DNA of 64,000 nt from Amycolatopsis deserti (GTDB taxonomy: Bacteria; Actinomycetota; Actinomycetes; Mycobacteriales; Pseudonocardiaceae): positions 124,001 to 188,000 of the forward strand of contig NZ_BNAU01000008.1 in NCBI RefSeq assembly GCF_014653945.1. The letters run 5' to 3'. This document shows positions 41,688-49,511 of the stretch, in pieces. Under the pieces are notes generated by a model that was not told the origin of the DNA, ran no database searches, and worked only from the letters and a program-made list of their open reading frames with translations. The position numbers and the translations under genes are program-made. How positions within the stretch are numbered: position 1 is the stretch's first letter; each line of letters begins with the position of its first letter.

Positions 41688-43289
41688 ATGGGCACAGTGA
41701 CGCGACGGGGTTTCGTGGCGGGATCGGCCGCGCTCGGTCTGGGGGCCGTCGCCGGCGTGGGCGGTGCGGCCCCCCGACGGCCTGCTCGATCTGCGTCGCC
41801 GAACCGGCCAGCCGGTAGTAGTCGGGGCTGCCGAGGAACCGGTAGTTGTACCCACCGGTCAGGCTGGCGTACCGCGGATCGGACGGCCGGACGGTGACCG
41901 GGCCGAACCCGGTCACACCGCCGGCCGCGGCAGGCGCTGCGCGCGGGCCGGCGCATCGCGGTGCGCTCGGGCGGCCACTGCCTCGAGGGATTCGTCAACA
42001 ACCCCGGCGTCGACGCGGTGATCGACCTCGCCGAGTACAACGGCGTGTACTTCGACGCCACCCGCAACGCCTTCGCCGTCGAAGCGGGCGCGACGCTCGG
42101 GCAGGTGTACGACACGCTCTACCGCGGGTGGGGCGTGACCGTGCCGGGCGGGGTGTGCCCGCAGGTGGGCGCGGGCGGGCACATCAGCGGTGGCGGTTAC
42201 GGCGCCCTGTCCCGGGCGTTCGGGCTCGTGGTGGACCACCTCTCGGCGGTCGAGGTGGTGGTCGTCGGCTCCGACAGCACTCCGCGCACCGTCGTGGCCA
42301 CCTCCGATCCCGCCGACCCGCGGCGCGACCTGTGGTGGGCCCACACCGGAGGCGGCGGCGGGAACTTCGGCATCGTCACCCGGTACTGGCTGCGCTCGCC
42401 GGGGGCGAGCGGCACCGATCCGGCCGCACTGCTGCCCAAGCCGCCGGCCACGATCCTGTTCAGCCAGCTCAGCTGGCCGTGGAGCGCGCTGACGGAGACG
42501 TCGTTCACGCGGCTGGTTGACAACTTCAACCGCTGGCACGAGAACAACAGCGCGCCCGGATCACCGTACGCGTCGTTGTTCGCGACCCTGTGGCTCAACC
42601 ACGTCAAGACCGGCAACCCCGCCCTGACTGTCCAGCTCGACGGCACCCGCTCCGACGCGCGGACGCTGCTGGCCGACTTCGTCGCGGCGGTCAGCGAGGG
42701 CGTCGGGGTCGCACCTGTCTCTACCACCGGCGCGCTGCCGTGGCTGCTCGCCAAGAACCGGCTGGGGTTCGCGGACTTCGGCGCCGGCGTGGGCAAGCGG
42801 GTCAAGAACAAGTCGTCGTACCTGCGCCGGGGTTTCGGCCCCGGTCAGCTCGCGGCGATCCACCACCACCTGACCAGGACCGACTACGCCGGCACGTCGG
42901 CGTCGATCCTGCTGGCCAGCTACGGCGGCGCGATCAACGCGGTGGCGCCCGCGGCGACCGCGATCCCGCAGCGGGACTCGATCATCAAGGCGCAGTATTC
43001 GGTGTCCTGGAGCGATCCGGCGGAGGACTCCGTCCACATCGGATGGGTGCGCGAGCTGTACGAGGACCTCTTCGCGGCCACCGGCGGGGCCCCGGTGAGC
43101 GGCGACGTGAGCGACGGCGCCTACATCAACTACCCCGATGTCGACCTCGCCGATCCGGACCGCAACACCTCCGGGGTGCCCTGGTACACGCTCTACTACA
43201 AGGACAACTACGCGCGACTGCAGGCGGTGAAGCGAACCTGGGACCCGCTGGACGTGTTCAACCACGACCTTTCGGTGCGGCCGTCCTGA
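41688..43289 (+). pseudogene. Secreted BBE-like FAD oxidase gene, interrupted by an internal inversion
   Basis: The ATG at 41688 opens a twin-arginine signal (TRRGFVAGSAALGLGAVAG) in the same frame as the main part at 41928-43289. That part has both sites for bicovalent FAD: His in RSGGHC and Cys in GGVCPQVGAGGHISGGG; the C-terminus is YARLQAVKRTWDPLDVFNHD. Between them the forward frame is nonsense and stops at about 41897. The missing FAD-domain segment (FGPVTVRPSDPRYASL, YRFLGSPDYYRLAGSATQIE) is found on the minus strand at 41776-41916. Turning 41776-41927 around restores one 533-codon frame. Similar enzymes include AknOx, which oxidises sugars of anthracyclines. As written the gene cannot make the full enzyme. 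Confidence 0.8.
41776..41927 (-). repeat. Inverted coding segment inside the BBE-like gene
   Basis: About 152 bases lie in reverse relative to the surrounding gene. Breakpoints at 41776 and 41927 reproduce the family consensus best (EQAV joined to RQALRAGRRIAVRSGGHC). A 7-bp inverted repeat flanks the segment slightly inside these points on one reading: GGCGGTG at 41760-41766 and CACCGCC at 41916-41922. Inversion about either pair keeps the frame. Whether this is a switch, a fixed mutation or an assembly error cannot be decided from one sequence. Confidence 0.75.
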
Positions 43290-43417
43290 CCGACCGCCGA
43301 AGCCGGGCCGCCACACTTGCCCTCTGGCTCGAGCACTACAACACTCACCGCCGCCACAACGCACTCGCCACCCACCCACCAGCCGACCGCCGCCAACCTC
43401 CCGCCAAGTACACCTAG
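43290..43417 (+). mobile_element. IS481-type transposase C-terminal fragment
   Basis: Forward translation ending in TAG at 43415-43417 gives TLALWLEHYNTHRRHNALATHPPADRR, with the WLxxYNxxRxHxAL ending of IS481-family integrase-like transposases. The remaining roughly 270 residues are absent. It directly follows the BBE-like gene stop and marks the right edge of the polyketide cluster. A related fragment is found near 47420. Confidence 0.7.
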
Positions 43418-43453
43418 GGGGTGTCCTGCAGGTCATTGAAGCCAGAGGACGAT

Positions 43454-43519
43454 GGCAGGCGATCTGGTCCTCCCGTTCCGGGCTGGTCAACCGGAGTCGC
43501 CGGTCCCGCATCGCCTGCC
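43454..43519. repeat. 10-bp perfect inverted repeat
   Basis: GGCAGGCGAT (43454-43463) and ATCGCCTGCC (43510-43519) flank 46 bases. It lies between the transposase fragment and the FAH fusion gene. It could be a large-loop terminator or the relic of an insertion-sequence end; neither is proven. Confidence 0.4.
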
Positions 43520-43585
43520 TCGGGACCGGCCGAGTCCTTCCCCGCCGACCGCGAGCGCCTCGACGTTGCCGTCACCGCACCGAAC

Positions 43586-44929
43586 CTAGCCCCTCTCGAC
43601 GAGGGCTTTGAGCCGGAGCAGGGTTTTCTCGATGGCCTCCGCATCCCGCCGGCCCCAGGCGGATCCTGCCACGCGCTCCCCCCACGGCGAGGTGGTGAAG
43701 TCGCAGGTCTCGGTGACCAAGGTTCCGTCCGCGACCTCCTCGAGCTCGTAGCGCCAGCGGTGCTGCCCCGGATGGGCCCATGCGATGCGGCGGTTCTCCT
43801 CGTACTCCACAACGGTGTTCGTCACCTGGTAGGGCACGTCGAACAGCACCATCGACACGGTGAACTCCGAGCCCGAGGTCAGGCGGCCAGGACCGGCGAT
43901 CGTGTCCGCGACCGTGCCGGACCCGTCGAACTCGCCGTGCCGACGGGGATCGGCGATCACCTCGAACACCGCCGCCGGCGGAGCGGTGATCGTGATGCCC
44001 CGCGTGATCAGCATTTCGGGCACGAGCTTCTCGCCCTTGTCCACCATCCGTGCTTCCACCGCGCCGAGTCGCTCCACCTCGACCTTGACCGTGTCACCCG
44101 GTCTGAGGTAGTCGCGGTGTCCGGACAACTCGAAGATGCACCCGGTACCGACCGCTCCGCTGGAGATGATGTCACCCGCCCGCAACGTGGTGTCCCGTGA
44201 TGCGTGCGCCAGCATTTCACCGAAGGACCAGTGGATCTCGCCCCAGTTACCACCTCCGTACAGCTCACCGTTGACGTAGCCGTTCATCGTGAGCGCGTAC
44301 CCGTTGCCGGACCGGTAGGGCTCCAGCTCGTCCGGCGTGACCAGGTACGGACCGAGACTTGTCGCGGTGTCCTTGCTCTTCGAGGGCCCGAAGGGGAAAC
44401 CCCTCTCGCGAGCGGAGACGTCGCGCGCACTCCAGTCGCAGTAGACGAGGTAGCCGGCTATGTGGCTCTCGGCCGTCGCCGGGTCCAGGTCCGAACAATC
44501 GTCCGCGATCACGGCGGCGACCTCGACCTCGTAGTCCCACGCCTTCGTCACCGCGGGAACCGGGATGTCATCGCGCGGTCCCCGGATCGCGGCCGGGTTC
44601 GAAAAGTAGAAGACCGGCTCCTCGTACCAGACCGAGCTGATCGTGCCATCGCCGCCCGCGACGGCTCCCGCGTTGCGGACATGCCGCTCGAAGGCCGCGA
44701 AATCCCGGATCGACGGAGGGGTGGGAATCGGTGCCAGGACGTCCGCCCAAGCCAGGTCCACGATCTCGGCCGGGTTCGACGTCACCAAGGCCGCGGCCGC
44801 CTCCAGACCTTCCCCGGAACGCAGCACGTCCAGCAACGTGGTTCCCGCGGCGTGACCGAGGATCTTGGCTCCCCGCACCAGTCCGCATCGTTCCGATCCG
44901 TCGGACGACCGGTAGCTGACCCACTTCAC
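43586..44929 (-). CDS. Fumarylacetoacetate hydrolase-family / SRPBCC fusion protein
   Basis: 447 residues from the GTG at 44929, whose start overlaps the epoxide hydrolase stop as GTGA. Residues 1-300 form an FAH domain: DYEVEVAAVI with metal-binding Glu pair, YCDWSARDVSARE, SKSKDTATSLGPYLVTPDEL, GDIISSGAVGTG. Then, without a stop, residues 306-447 form an SRPBCC domain (ITRGITITAPPAAVFEVIAD, WGRRDAEAIEKTLLRLKALV). FAH proteins split C-C bonds of acylpyruvates or similar; SRPBCC domains bind hydrophobic ligands. An internal ATG at 44014 could start a separate SRPBCC protein. The fusion is seen directly; its role is inferred. Confidence 0.8.
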   Translation of the reverse strand: MKWVSYRSSDGSERCGLVRGAKILGHAAGTTLLDVLRSGEGLEAAAALVTSNPAEIVDLAWADVLAPIPTPPSIRDFAAFERHVRNAGAVAGGDGTISSVWYEEPVFYFSNPAAIRGPRDDIPVPAVTKAWDYEVEVAAVIADDCSDLDPATAESHIAGYLVYCDWSARDVSARERGFPFGPSKSKDTATSLGPYLVTPDELEPYRSGNGYALTMNGYVNGELYGGGNWGEIHWSFGEMLAHASRDTTLRAGDIISSGAVGTGCIFELSGHRDYLRPGDTVKVEVERLGAVEARMVDKGEKLVPEMLITRGITITAPPAAVFEVIADPRRHGEFDGSGTVADTIAGPGRLTSGSEFTVSMVLFDVPYQVTNTVVEYEENRRIAWAHPGQHRWRYELEEVADGTLVTETCDFTTSPWGERVAGSAWGRRDAEAIEKTLLRLKALVERG

Positions 44930-46080
44930 GACTCCGCCACCGTCCGCGCGAACTTCCGCACTTCGTCGGCGAACAGAGCGGGCTGCTCGAACGCCGCGAA
45001 GTGGCCGCCGGCGGCGATGTCGTCGTTGAAGTAGCGCAGGTCGTGATAGGCGCGTTCGGCCCAGATCCGCGGCGTGCGGGTGAGCTCGTCGGGGAAGGCG
45101 CTCACGCCCACCGGCAGGTCCAGTTCGGTCAGCCCGAGGGGTTGCCGCGCGTATTCCCAGTACAGCCGGGAAGACGAGGCAGCCGTACCGGTTAGCCAGT
45201 ACAGGGAAACGTGGTCGAGGATCTCGTCCATGGTGAACGCGCCCGGAGCGGCCCAGTCGACGAACTTCTCGTAGATCCAGGCAGCCTGCCCGGCCGGCGA
45301 ATCGGTCAGGGCGTAGCCGATGGTCTGCGGCCGGGTGCGCTGCAGCAGGTGATAGCCGGAGTGGACAGAGGCGAACGCCTTCCCCTGGGCGATGGCCACG
45401 GCTTCTTCGGGAGTCGGCTCGTCGCTGACCGGTGGCATGGCGAGGAATTCGGGGAAGTTGAGGTGGACAGCGCGCAGGCCGGCCGGGCGCTGGCGGCCCA
45501 TGCGGGTGGCCACCACGCCGCCCCAGTCGCCGCCCTGAGCCAGGTACGAGTCGTATCCCAACCGTCGCATCAACTCCGCGTAGGCGGCGGCGATCCGGTC
45601 CGGGTTCCAGCCGCCGGTGCTGGGCGCGTCCGAGAACCCGTAGCCGGGCATGGACGGGATGACGACGTGGAAGGCGTCCCGCTCGTCTCCGCCGTGGGCG
45701 GCCGGATCGGTCAGCGGGCCGATCACCTTCAGGAACTCCAGGAACGAGCCGGGCCATCCGTGCAGCAACAACAGAGGGGTCGCGTTCTCGTGCGCCGAGC
45801 GCACGTGCACGAAGTGGATGCCGAGGCCGTCGATCGTGGTGCGGAACTGGCCGATGTCGTTGAGGTGCGCCTCGATCTTGCGCCAATCGTAGCTGGTGGC
45901 CCAGTAGTTCAGGAGCTCTCGCAATCGTTCGAGCTGCACGCCTTGGCTCGCGTCCCGGACGGTCTCCGGACCGGGCAGCCGCACCCGGGTCAGCCGTTGT
46001 TCGAGGTCGGTGAGCGCACTGTCCGGGATGTGGATGTGAAACGGGAGGACCCGGTCTTGGTGATCTGCGTCTGATTCCAT
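44926..46080 (-). CDS. Epoxide hydrolase (alpha/beta fold, EHN domain)
   Basis: 384 residues. An N-terminal EHN segment (PFHIHIPDSALTDLEQRLTR) precedes the hydrolase core with oxyanion motif LLHGWPGSFLEF, nucleophile Asp185 in GGDWGGVV and His in GGHFAAFEQP. This is the microsomal epoxide hydrolase-like group. It opens epoxides to diols. It is the first gene of a two-gene operon with the FAH fusion and is divergent from LysR, so the pair may process an oxygenated aromatic or terpene-like compound. It could also act on a polyketide epoxide. Confidence 0.88.
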   Translation of the reverse strand: MESDADHQDRVLPFHIHIPDSALTDLEQRLTRVRLPGPETVRDASQGVQLERLRELLNYWATSYDWRKIEAHLNDIGQFRTTIDGLGIHFVHVRSAHENATPLLLLHGWPGSFLEFLKVIGPLTDPAAHGGDERDAFHVVIPSMPGYGFSDAPSTGGWNPDRIAAAYAELMRRLGYDSYLAQGGDWGGVVATRMGRQRPAGLRAVHLNFPEFLAMPPVSDEPTPEEAVAIAQGKAFASVHSGYHLLQRTRPQTIGYALTDSPAGQAAWIYEKFVDWAAPGAFTMDEILDHVSLYWLTGTAASSSRLYWEYARQPLGLTELDLPVGVSAFPDELTRTPRIWAERAYHDLRYFNDDIAAGGHFAAFEQPALFADEVRKFARTVAES

Positions 46081-46137
46081 GTTCCCACGATGGGTCCGCG
46101 AAACCCGCGGCGTCCAATGAAACTTCCGGAAGCGGTG

Positions 46138-46155
46138 ATACGGCTGGCGTATAAC
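46138..46155 (+). promoter_or_regulatory. LysR box overlapping the regulator's own -10 element
   Basis: ATAC-N7-GTAT (46138-46152) is a symmetric LTTR-type box in the 80-base gap between the epoxide hydrolase and LysR genes. The -10-like TATAAC (46150-46155) lies within and just beyond it, only five bases before the GTG at 46161, which suggests a leaderless, autoregulated LysR transcript. No good -35 is seen. Confidence 0.5.
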
Positions 46156-46160
46156 GGCTG

Positions 46161-47099
46161 GTGCGCTACGCTGGCTGTGTGGCCGACGCCTTCCCCGCCC
46201 TCATCGATCTCGACCTGAGGCTGGTGCAGAGTTTCGTCGTCGTGTCCGAGCACCAGCATTTCGGGCGTGCGGCAGAGGCACTGCACACCACGCAGCCGTC
46301 GCTGAGTCGTCAGATCCGGCGTCTCGAGCAACAGCTCGACGTCCGGTTGCTCGACCGCACGACGCACGGTACCCGCCTGTCCGAGGCCGGCGAGGTCTTC
46401 CTGCCCCAAGCTGTCCGGCTGCTGCGTTCGGCCGGCCAGGCCATGGCCCAGGCCCGGGCCGCCGCCCGGCCGCGGATGATCACCATCGGTTACACCCGCG
46501 GCCTGCTCATCACCCCGGCCGTGCGCGCATTGCGAACGGCGGAACCGGAAGCAGAGGTGAAAACCCGGCTTCTGGCCTGGAACGACTCGCGATCAGCGCT
46601 TCTGGACCACCGCGTCGACGCGGTCGTGGCTCGGCTGCCGTTCGTCACCGACCAGCTACAGGTCACGGTCCTCTACGACGAGCCTCGCGTCCTGGTGGTC
46701 CCGCTCGATCATCCTCTCGTCGGCCGGGAAGCGGTCACCCTCGACGACATCGCCGACGAGCCGATGCCCCACGTCCGGCAATCCGATCCACTGCTCAACG
46801 CCTACTGGCGCATGGACCCGCGCCCCGACGGACGCCCGGCGCCGGACGGACCGCTCGTCGAGGACCTCGACGACAAGCACGAACTCATCGCAGCGGGCCA
46901 GGCCGTAGCCATCGGCCCGCCTCTCGACTACGCCACCGGCCTGCATCCCGGCCTGACCACCATCCCGCTGCGCGACGTCGAACCGAGCAAGGTCGTGTTC
47001 GCCACACGTGCCGGCGACCGAAGCCCCCTGGTCTCAGCCTTCCGCGAACACGCCATGGCTGAGCTACCACAGCGTCAGAGGCACAAACCGTCAGCTTGA
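46161..47099 (+). CDS. LysR-family transcriptional regulator
   Basis: 312 residues from the GTG at 46161, preferred over a GTG at 46179 because a -10 element ends five bases before it and no SD precedes either. The N-terminal helix-turn-helix LRLVQSFVVVSEHQHFGRAA, LHTTQPSLSRQIRRLEQQLD is followed by the periplasmic-binding-like effector domain. Divergent from the epoxide hydrolase/FAH operon with an LTTR box between, so it most likely activates that operon in response to a substrate. Confidence 0.88.
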   Translation: MRYAGCVADAFPALIDLDLRLVQSFVVVSEHQHFGRAAEALHTTQPSLSRQIRRLEQQLDVRLLDRTTHGTRLSEAGEVFLPQAVRLLRSAGQAMAQARAAARPRMITIGYTRGLLITPAVRALRTAEPEAEVKTRLLAWNDSRSALLDHRVDAVVARLPFVTDQLQVTVLYDEPRVLVVPLDHPLVGREAVTLDDIADEPMPHVRQSDPLLNAYWRMDPRPDGRPAPDGPLVEDLDDKHELIAAGQAVAIGPPLDYATGLHPGLTTIPLRDVEPSKVVFATRAGDRSPLVSAFREHAMAELPQRQRHKPSA

Positions 47100-47118
47100 G
47101 GATGTCGTCGTTCGAAGG

Positions 47119-47456
47119 CCCACGAGGACCACTCACGGCTGGCCTACTCCGCGATCCTGCCCGACGAGAAGGGCGGCACCTGCGCCGCTGTCCTCGCCCG
47201 GGCCATCGCCCACTTCGCCGAGCATGGCATCACCAGGATCGAGCGGTTGATGACCGACAACGCCTCTCATACCGCACCGCGGTGGTCTTGCCGGCCCGGA
47301 TGAACTGCCCGGTGAGTGGGTCCAGCACCGACAGCCGAGGCACGTTGTGGCGGGCCAGTGCCGAGACTCCAGCCGCGGATTGTCGAGCTGCGGGAGCGAG
47401 AACGTATCGCACAACACTCGACGCCGCCACAACGCATTCGGCGGCCACCCACCTAG
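47119..47456. mobile_element. Scrambled IS481-type transposase remnants
   Basis: Three pieces in different orders and orientations. Plus strand 47119-47275 encodes part of the DDE core (HSRLAYSAILPDEKGG, HFAEHGITRIERLMTDN). Minus strand about 47375-47270 encodes the segment that should precede it (ALARHNVPRLSVLDPLTGQF, then KTTAVRYER). Plus strand 47420-47456 encodes the end (RRRHNAFGGHPP). The element is clearly dead and internally rearranged. It separates LysR from the alcohol dehydrogenase gene, whose stop it overlaps by a few bases. Confidence 0.65.
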
Positions 47457-48574
47457 AAGCGGACAATTCCGCGGATGTTGACTCCGGCGTGCATGTTCTC
47501 GAATCCCTTGGTGATGTCTTCGAGGGGGTATTCGGTGGTGATGAGTTCATCGAGCTTGAGCGAGCCCGACCGGTAGAGGTTCAGCAGCGTCGGAATGTCG
47601 GCGTTGGGGTTGGATGATCCGAACAGCGAGCCGACGATCTTCTTCTCGTACAGCGTGAGCTCGGGGATGGAGACCGGGATGCCCGCACTGGCGATGTTGC
47701 CCAGCGCGGTGACCACCACGGTGCCGAGCTTGCTGACGGCGGCGAACGCCTGGCCGATGTGGTCGCCGGTGATGACACCGACCGTGATGATGGCGACGTC
47801 CGCGCCCTGCCCGTTGGTGAAGCTCTTGGCCAGATCGGTGGCCTCGTCCATGGTTTCGACGGCGTGCGTGGCGCCGAGAACTGCCGTTGCCGTGTGCCGC
47901 TTGAACGGGGTGGGGTCGACCGCGATGATCTTCGCCGCTCCGGCGTGCCGGGCACCCTGGACCGCGTTCGCCCCGACGCCGCCGATGCCCATGACGATCA
48001 CCGTGTCGCCGGGGCTGATCTTGCCGCTGTGGACGGCCGAACCCCAGCCGGTTCCGACCGCGCATCCCAGCAGCACCGCCTTGTCCAGTGGCGTGTCCTC
48101 GGGAACCTTCACGGCGGAGTGGGCCGAGATGGTCGTGTATTCGGAGAACGTCGAGATCCCCAGCGCCTGCGCCACGGGCGTGCCGTCGGCCAGCTTCAGC
48201 CGGAAGCTGGCCGGATCGTCCCAGCGCGAGCCGATCATCGCGAAGGCCCCCAGGTCGCACAGGTTCTGGTGGCCGGTGGAGCACCAGCGGCACTTCCCGC
48301 ACGCCGGCAGGAAGGAGAAGATCACCTTGTCGCCGGGGACGAATCCGGGCGTGTTCGGTCCGACGGACTCGACGATCCCGGCTCCCTCGTGACCTCCGCA
48401 CACCGGCAGCACCGAGGCCGGGAGATCGCCGGTCGACATGTGGTCATCCGAGTGACACAGCCCCGAGGCGACCATCTTGACCCGGATCTCGCCCGGCCGC
48501 GGATCGTCGACCTCGAGATCGACGATCTCCCAGGTGCCAGGCACCTGGCGCAGGATCGCCCCACGACTTTTCAT
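47453..48574 (-). CDS. NDMA-dependent-type zinc alcohol dehydrogenase
   Basis: 373 residues. Medium-chain dehydrogenase with catalytic zinc ligands Cys40 (GLCHSDDH) and His62 (GGHEGAG), and a structural zinc lobe with Cys92, Cys95, Cys98 and Cys106 (CGKCRWCSTGHQNLC). The NAD site is VIVMGIGGVGANAVQGARHA. Sequence style matches the actinobacterial NDMA-dependent alcohol dehydrogenases with tightly bound nicotinamide. It oxidises an alcohol or aldehyde in the adjoining pathway. The start overlaps the upstream hydrolase stop as ATGA. Confidence 0.87.
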   Translation of the reverse strand: MKSRGAILRQVPGTWEIVDLEVDDPRPGEIRVKMVASGLCHSDDHMSTGDLPASVLPVCGGHEGAGIVESVGPNTPGFVPGDKVIFSFLPACGKCRWCSTGHQNLCDLGAFAMIGSRWDDPASFRLKLADGTPVAQALGISTFSEYTTISAHSAVKVPEDTPLDKAVLLGCAVGTGWGSAVHSGKISPGDTVIVMGIGGVGANAVQGARHAGAAKIIAVDPTPFKRHTATAVLGATHAVETMDEATDLAKSFTNGQGADVAIITVGVITGDHIGQAFAAVSKLGTVVVTALGNIASAGIPVSIPELTLYEKKIVGSLFGSSNPNADIPTLLNLYRSGSLKLDELITTEYPLEDITKGFENMHAGVNIRGIVRF

Positions 48575-49497
48575 CGGACCTCCTTTTCAGTCGTCGCGGC
48601 TCCACGTTCCGCGAATCGGCGCGCCGCGCAGGTGAGTGCGAAGGACAGTTGCTGGAGCTGGAACGCGGCGCCGACCCGGTGGTAGTCGATGGCGTGGCCC
48701 GCCGACCGGAAGACCTCGGCGTCGATCCACGGTGAGGCAGTCAGGGCGGCCGCGAACTCCGCGACCTGCGCGTCGTCGGTGATCCACAGCTTCTCGAACT
48801 CGCCCTGCCGGAGGTGAACCGGCACGGAGATCTCCGGCGCTAGGGTGCGGAAGAGGTCGTGCCAGGCCGACGAGATCTCCACGAGTTCGGCCTTGAGGAC
48901 CGCGACGTTGGCGAAGTAGCTCGCCTCCGGCATGTCTGCCCGGTAGGTCCACTTCGGACCGAACATCCGCGTGGCCTTGTCCTCGTCCGGCGAACGCAGG
49001 GTCGCGCCCGGGAGGGCCGCCCACCGGTCGGCGAAGCTCGCCGGCTCGCGCAGCAGGCAACCGGACAGTGCGAGGCCCAGAAGCGGCCACTCCGGCTTGC
49101 GCGCCGCTACTGCCAGCGAGATCGCGGCGCCGATGGAGTGGCCGACGACGAAGACGCCCGCGGCACCCGCTCCGTTCGCCGCCCACAGTTCGGCGATCAG
49201 GTGGTCCAACGCCGCTGCGTTCGCGAGGAGGACCGGCTCCCCGGCCGCCGCCGGGCTGCTGCCGCCGTACCCGGGCCGGTCGACCGCGATGATCGGCACC
49301 TCCAGCGCTGCCGCCCGGTCCAGCAGCGAGTAGCCGGGAACGTCGAAGTACGCGGACGTGAAACCGCCGCCGTGCACCGCGATGATCAGCGGAAGGTCGC
49401 CGGTGCCCGCCGTCTCGCCGATCCTGCGCCGTCCCGTGAACGTCATCCCCTGAGCGGGCCCCGGTGAGGTCACCTGATGGGTGAACTGAACCGACAT
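48571..49497 (-). CDS. Alpha/beta-fold hydrolase
   Basis: 308 residues from the ATG at 49497 (AAGGAGG upstream). The oxyanion strand IIAVHGGGFTSAYFDVPG, nucleophile Ser in VVGHSIGAAISLAVA and late His in FRSAGHAIDYHRVG make a complete triad with an Asp between. It could be an esterase, lactonase or C-C hydrolase; context in a Rieske oxygenase operon favours ester or ring-cleavage-product hydrolysis. It starts 14 bases after the ABC permease gene stop. Confidence 0.82.
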   Translation of the reverse strand: MSVQFTHQVTSPGPAQGMTFTGRRRIGETAGTGDLPLIIAVHGGGFTSAYFDVPGYSLLDRAAALEVPIIAVDRPGYGGSSPAAAGEPVLLANAAALDHLIAELWAANGAGAAGVFVVGHSIGAAISLAVAARKPEWPLLGLALSGCLLREPASFADRWAALPGATLRSPDEDKATRMFGPKWTYRADMPEASYFANVAVLKAELVEISSAWHDLFRTLAPEISVPVHLRQGEFEKLWITDDAQVAEFAAALTASPWIDAEVFRSAGHAIDYHRVGAAFQLQQLSFALTCAARRFAERGAATTEKEVR

Positions 49498-49511
49498 CAC
49501 GGCACCTCCTT

